In this document: in pieces, positions 60,829 to 64,000 of the stretch | Position numbering within the stretch: the first letter of the stretch is position 1 | Layout: the number at the start of each line of letters is the position of its first letter | DNA from: Dryocola sp032000125 | Lineage (GTDB): Bacteria > Pseudomonadota > Gammaproteobacteria > Enterobacterales > Enterobacteriaceae | Assembly (NCBI GenBank): GCA_032000125.1 | Contig: DAMALH010000020.1 | Location: 17,202-81,201, forward strand | Length of the DNA: 64,000 nucleotides | Direction: 5' to 3' | Program-made: the position numbers and the translations under genes | The notes under the pieces: model-generated | Database searches by the model: none | The model's input: only the letters and a program-made list of their open reading frames with translations | What the model was told of the DNA's origin: nothing

Positions 60829-61371
60829 TCAGAACCCTGCGCTTACGCCTACATACGGGCCGTCTGCGATCGCATTATCGCGATCGCCATCTTTGCCTTT
60901 CAGGCCGATATAACGGTAGCCGCCGGTAAGGGTGATGGGACGCATAATTGTCCAGCTCACGCCCGCGCTTGCTTCCTGGTAATCTTTCACGCCGCTGGAC
61001 AGGGAATCCGGGGAGTAATAGTAGTTGCCAAAGAGCGAGAAGCTGTCAGAAACGGGCCATGTCAGACCGCCGCCAACGGCTACCGCGTAACCTTCATCGC
61101 CATCTTTTGGATTCAGGTAAATACCTTTACCGCCCACGGTGCCCATAAACGGCCCCACAGGAACGTTCAAACCTAAGCCCAGCCCCGCAACGTCGCCATT
61201 ATCATCGTTGTGCGCATAGTTGCCCGATACCGCAATACCGCTCGTTTCGGTGCCAAAGCCCACGCCCACGTTGGTGTATTTTTCGCCCGCTTCACCGCTA
61301 ATGCTGATAGCGTTGGCGGCGGCGGAGACCAGTGCTAAGCCGGCGATACCAGCCATGATTACTTTATTCAT
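60829..61371 (-). CDS. yfaZ: YfaZ family outer-membrane protein
   Basis: A 180-residue beta-barrel-type protein with a signal peptide (MAGIAGLALVSAAANA). It contains VGVGFGTETSGIAVSGNYAH and repeated Gly-aromatic strands, and ends in phenylalanine (VGVSAGF), the mark of outer-membrane proteins. The function is unknown. ATG 61371 (MNKVIM) is used; the longer frame has no homology. Divergent from katA. Confidence 0.9.
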   Translation of the reverse strand: MNKVIMAGIAGLALVSAAANAISISGEAGEKYTNVGVGFGTETSGIAVSGNYAHNDDNGDVAGLGLGLNVPVGPFMGTVGGKGIYLNPKDGDEGYAVAVGGGLTWPVSDSFSLFGNYYYSPDSLSSGVKDYQEASAGVSWTIMRPITLTGGYRYIGLKGKDGDRDNAIADGPYVGVSAGF

Positions 61372-61632
61372 TCCTTGGATCCTGACAAAAGAAAAAGGGT
61401 CATGCCGAAAAAAAGCTGATTGTACAGACCGGCGCCGTGTAATCAACGCCTTAGCAAGGCACTTCGCCCTTTGTTTGTAAGAAATTGAAAAAGATCGGCA
61501 TTTGCGTGACAGGATCAAGGAATAGCAGCGATAGAAAGCGCCAGATTGCTCTCAGACTGCCTCCTGCTGAACAATAACGGCAGTTTCAAACACGCAGTTA
61601 TGGCCCACTTTTCCTTTATTACGGAGATAACA

Positions 61633-63081
61633 ATGACTAAAAAAGGATTAACTACCGCAGCCGGCGCGCCCGTCGTTCATAATAACAACGTTGCTACCGC
61701 AGGCCCTCGCGGCCCGGTGTTATTACAGGACGTCTGGCTTCTTGAAAAACTGGCTCACTTCGACCGTGAAGTCATACCCGAGCGACGTATGCATGCCAAA
61801 GGTTCAGGCGCCTACGGCACCTTTACCGTCACCCACGATATTACCCAGTACACAAGGGCTAAGCTGTTCTCGGATTTAGGTAAGAAAACCGATCTGTTTA
61901 TCCGTTTTTCAACCGTAGCCGGCGAGCGCGGTGCTGCCGATGCGGAGCGCGATATTCGCGGCTTTTCCATCAAATTCTACACCGAAGAAGGCAACTGGGA
62001 TTTGGTCGGCAATAACACGCCTGTTTTCTATCTGCGCGATCCGCTGAAGTTCCCGGATCTTAACCATGTGGTTAAACGCGACCCGCGCACCAATCTGCGT
62101 AACCCAACCTACAAGTGGGATTTCTTCTCTCTGCAGCCGGAATCGCTGCATCAGCTCACTATCGATTTCAGCGACCGCGGCCTGCCGCGCTCGTATCGCC
62201 ACATTCACGGTTTCGGCAGCCACACCTTCAGCTTTATCAACCACGATAATCAGCGCTTCTGGGTGAAGTTCCACCTGAAAACCCAGCAGCAGATCGCCAA
62301 TATGATGGATGACGAAGCGGCGAGCCTTGTGGCGAACGATCGCGAAAGCGCACAGCGCGATCTGTTTACCGCCATCGAAGGCGGCAATTTCCCGCGCTGG
62401 AAATTTTATATCCAGGTTATGCCGGAAGCGGATGCTTCTAAGACCCCCTACAACCCGTTTGACCTGACCAAAGTCTGGCCGCACGGCGACTATCCGCTGA
62501 TTGAAGTAGGCGAGCTGGAGCTTAACCGCAACCCGGACAATTACTTCGCAGAAGTTGAGCAGGTGGCGATGTCTCCGGCAAACATGGTGCCGGGAATTGG
62601 GTTCTCTCCGGACCGTATGTTGCAGGGCCGCCTGTTCTCTTACGGCGACGCGCATCGCTACCGTTTAGGCGTAAACCATCACCAGATCCCTGTTAACGCG
62701 CCGAAATGCCCGTTCCATAACTACCATCGCGATGGCGCAATGCGTATCGACGGCAACAGCGGTAACGGCCCGACCTATGAGCCAAACAGCTTTAACGTCT
62801 TCCAGGAACAGCCCGATTTCAGCGAGCCGCCGTTAAGCATTGAAGGCGCGGCGGACCACTGGAACCACCGCGAAGATACCGACTACTTCAGCCAGCCGCG
62901 GGCGCTGTTTAACCTGCTGAGCGAAGAAGAACATCAGCGTATGTTTAACCGTATCGCCGGGGACATGAAAGACGTGCCGGCGTTTATTCAGGAACGTCAG
63001 ATTGGCCTGTTCAGCGAGGTTCATCCCGCCTACGGCGCAGGCGTTGCCAACGCGCTGAAAGCGTTAAAAGAAGCGAAGTAG
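61633..63081 (+). CDS. katA: Heme catalase (small-subunit, clade-3 type)
   Basis: A 482-residue monofunctional catalase, splitting hydrogen peroxide. The distal His is in RRMHAKGSGA near residue 54, the distal Asn in VGNNTPVF, and the proximal heme Tyr in GRLFSYGDAHRYR near residue 337. ATG 61633 follows ACGGAGATAACA. The length agrees with the small-subunit (clade 3) group. E. coli K-12 has no such gene; its katE is much longer. It occupies the position held by nudI-ais-arn-pmrD in E. coli. Confidence 0.94.
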   Translation: MTKKGLTTAAGAPVVHNNNVATAGPRGPVLLQDVWLLEKLAHFDREVIPERRMHAKGSGAYGTFTVTHDITQYTRAKLFSDLGKKTDLFIRFSTVAGERGAADAERDIRGFSIKFYTEEGNWDLVGNNTPVFYLRDPLKFPDLNHVVKRDPRTNLRNPTYKWDFFSLQPESLHQLTIDFSDRGLPRSYRHIHGFGSHTFSFINHDNQRFWVKFHLKTQQQIANMMDDEAASLVANDRESAQRDLFTAIEGGNFPRWKFYIQVMPEADASKTPYNPFDLTKVWPHGDYPLIEVGELELNRNPDNYFAEVEQVAMSPANMVPGIGFSPDRMLQGRLFSYGDAHRYRLGVNHHQIPVNAPKCPFHNYHRDGAMRIDGNSGNGPTYEPNSFNVFQEQPDFSEPPLSIEGAADHWNHREDTDYFSQPRALFNLLSEEEHQRMFNRIAGDMKDVPAFIQERQIGLFSEVHPAYGAGVANALKALKEAK

Positions 63082-63089
63082 CTTAAACC

Positions 63090-63109
63090 GCGGGGAGTCA
63101 GCTCCCCGC
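63090..63109. terminator. Hairpin between katA and menE
   Basis: GCGGGGAG-TCAG-CTCCCCGC, an eight-bp GC-rich stem without a clear T tract. It overlaps the end of menE. Confidence 0.5.
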
Positions 63110-64000
63110 AACCCAAAGCTGTACGGCTTTACGTGAAACCTTAATCCCGCCCTGTTTTACCGAAGCAGGTAAACGCAGCCAGCGCACGGGCTGCTGAAAC
63201 CGGGCCAGCTTCCCCTGCACCCAGCTTTCAAGCCGGGACAGTTCAAAATCAGCATCCGCCTCTATCACCGCAACGGGGCGATGGCCAAATTCGGCATCTT
63301 CTACCGGCACAACAAACGCCTGTTCCACGGCAGGATGAGCCGCCAGCACGCGTTCGATTTCTTCCGGCTGGATACCTTCGCCGCCGCTGAAGAACTGGTT
63401 ATCAAGACGCCCGACGATGGTTAAACGATGGCCGTTTAATACGCCCCGATCGCGGGTGCTGAACCAGCCATGTTCATTGAGCAAAGGCACCAGCCTGCCG
63501 TCCTGCCAGTAGCCGCTGGCAAGGCTTGAGGCCCGTATCCACACCTCCTGCCCGACGATTTTCACTTCCCGGCCGGGCAGCGCTTCACCCACGTCCGGCA
63601 GCCCGTCGGCACGCTTGGCGCATACCGTGGAGGCAAGCTCGGTTAATCCGTAGCCGCACCAGCAGTTCACCCCGCGCGCCTGCGCCGCCTCGGTTAACGC
63701 AACCGGAATTTCCGCGCCGCCAAGCAGCACCTCTCGCAGGGTCAGAGTCTGAGGCTTTTCAAGCAGCCGCCACAGTTGGGTCGGCACGAGAGAAGCATGA
63801 GTACAGCCCTGAAGCGCCTCGCTAAGGGAATGCATATCGCGCACCGCCATACATCCACCGGCAAGCAGCCAGCGCCATAAAATGCCCTGCCCGGAAACGT
63901 GGTATAGCGGCAGCGACAGCAGCCAGCTATCGTTTTGTCCGTAATTCATCGCGGATAGCACGCCCGCCGCGCTGGCAAGATGCGCTTCGGCGGTGTGCAC
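63098..64000 (-). CDS. menE: o-Succinylbenzoate-CoA ligase, C-terminal part (runs off the right edge)
   Basis: About 300 residues of an ANL-superfamily adenylating enzyme of menaquinone synthesis. It contains LSLPLYHVSGQGILWRW, LLGGAEIP, CGYGLTELASTVCA, WFSTRDRGVLNG, IVGRLDNQFFSGGEGIQPEEIE and the A10 lysine in KQGGIKVSRKAV. The N-terminal part lies outside the window. In E. coli it follows pmrD; here katA is next to it. Confidence 0.93.
   Translation of the reverse strand: MHTAEAHLASAAGVLSAMNYGQNDSWLLSLPLYHVSGQGILWRWLLAGGCMAVRDMHSLSEALQGCTHASLVPTQLWRLLEKPQTLTLREVLLGGAEIPVALTEAAQARGVNCWCGYGLTELASTVCAKRADGLPDVGEALPGREVKIVGQEVWIRASSLASGYWQDGRLVPLLNEHGWFSTRDRGVLNGHRLTIVGRLDNQFFSGGEGIQPEEIERVLAAHPAVEQAFVVPVEDAEFGHRPVAVIEADADFELSRLESWVQGKLARFQQPVRWLRLPASVKQGGIKVSRKAVQLWVAGS

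Overview
The window is a contiguous piece of an enteric (Enterobacteriaceae) chromosome. Gene order and protein sequences follow the yeiE-menE segment of the Escherichia coli map. Signature genes include fruBKA with Cra operators, mepS, yejABEF, radD, rplY, the proL tRNA, ompC/micF, rcsDBC, gyrA and nrdAB. It is not E. coli itself. Genes are missing relative to that map (no ccm/nap block after proL, no ato block after rcsC, no glpABC, no arn/pmrD) and others are present (a 3-dehydroshikimate dehydratase-like gene, uxuA beside yeiQ, mgtE, an ibrAB pair, a clade-3-type catalase). I cannot name the genus. I see no transposase, integrase, prophage or CRISPR array.

Layout. 1-3.4 kb: end of the LysR regulator yeiE, divergent yeiH, nfo, and a lone QuiC-type dehydratase with its own palindromic operator. 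3.4-9.8 kb: the fructose PTS operon fruBKA, then setB (interrupted by a run of 15 N), yeiW and the EF-P paralogue efpL (yeiP). 9.8-17.4 kb: uxuA divergent from yeiQ, yeiR, lpxT, mepS, pdeN. 17.5-23 kb: the yejABEF oligopeptide ABC operon. 23-31.5 kb: yejG, bcr, rsuA, radD, rplY, yejK, yejL, yejM. 31.5-35.3 kb: proL tRNA, the accessory pair ibrA/ibrB, and mgtE. 35.3-40.3 kb: yojI, alkB, ada, apbE on the minus strand. 40-48.6 kb: a tandemly duplicated 158-bp unit behind ompC, ompC, micF, and the Rcs phosphorelay genes. 48.6-57 kb: an ASCH-domain gene, gyrA, ubiG, and nrdA-nrdB-yfaE behind DnaA and NrdR-like boxes. 57-64 kb: glpTQ, yfaY, yfaZ, katA and the 3' part of menE.

How the genes work together. 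FruB/FruA take up and phosphorylate fructose and FruK makes fructose-1,6-bisphosphate. UxuA and YeiQ belong to the hexuronate route. YejABEF is a peptide importer. Ada and AlkB form a DNA-alkylation repair operon. RcsC, RcsD and RcsB form the envelope-stress phosphorelay. NrdA/NrdB with the YfaE ferredoxin make deoxyribonucleotides. GlpQ/GlpT salvage glycerophosphodiesters.

The least explained parts are the ibrA/ibrB pair next to proL, the duplicated hairpin-plus-terminator unit downstream of ompC, the structured leader of radD, the duplicated terminator behind rplY, and the stand-alone dehydratase gene. Coordinates were read by eye; family names rest on recognition of protein sequences, not on searches.
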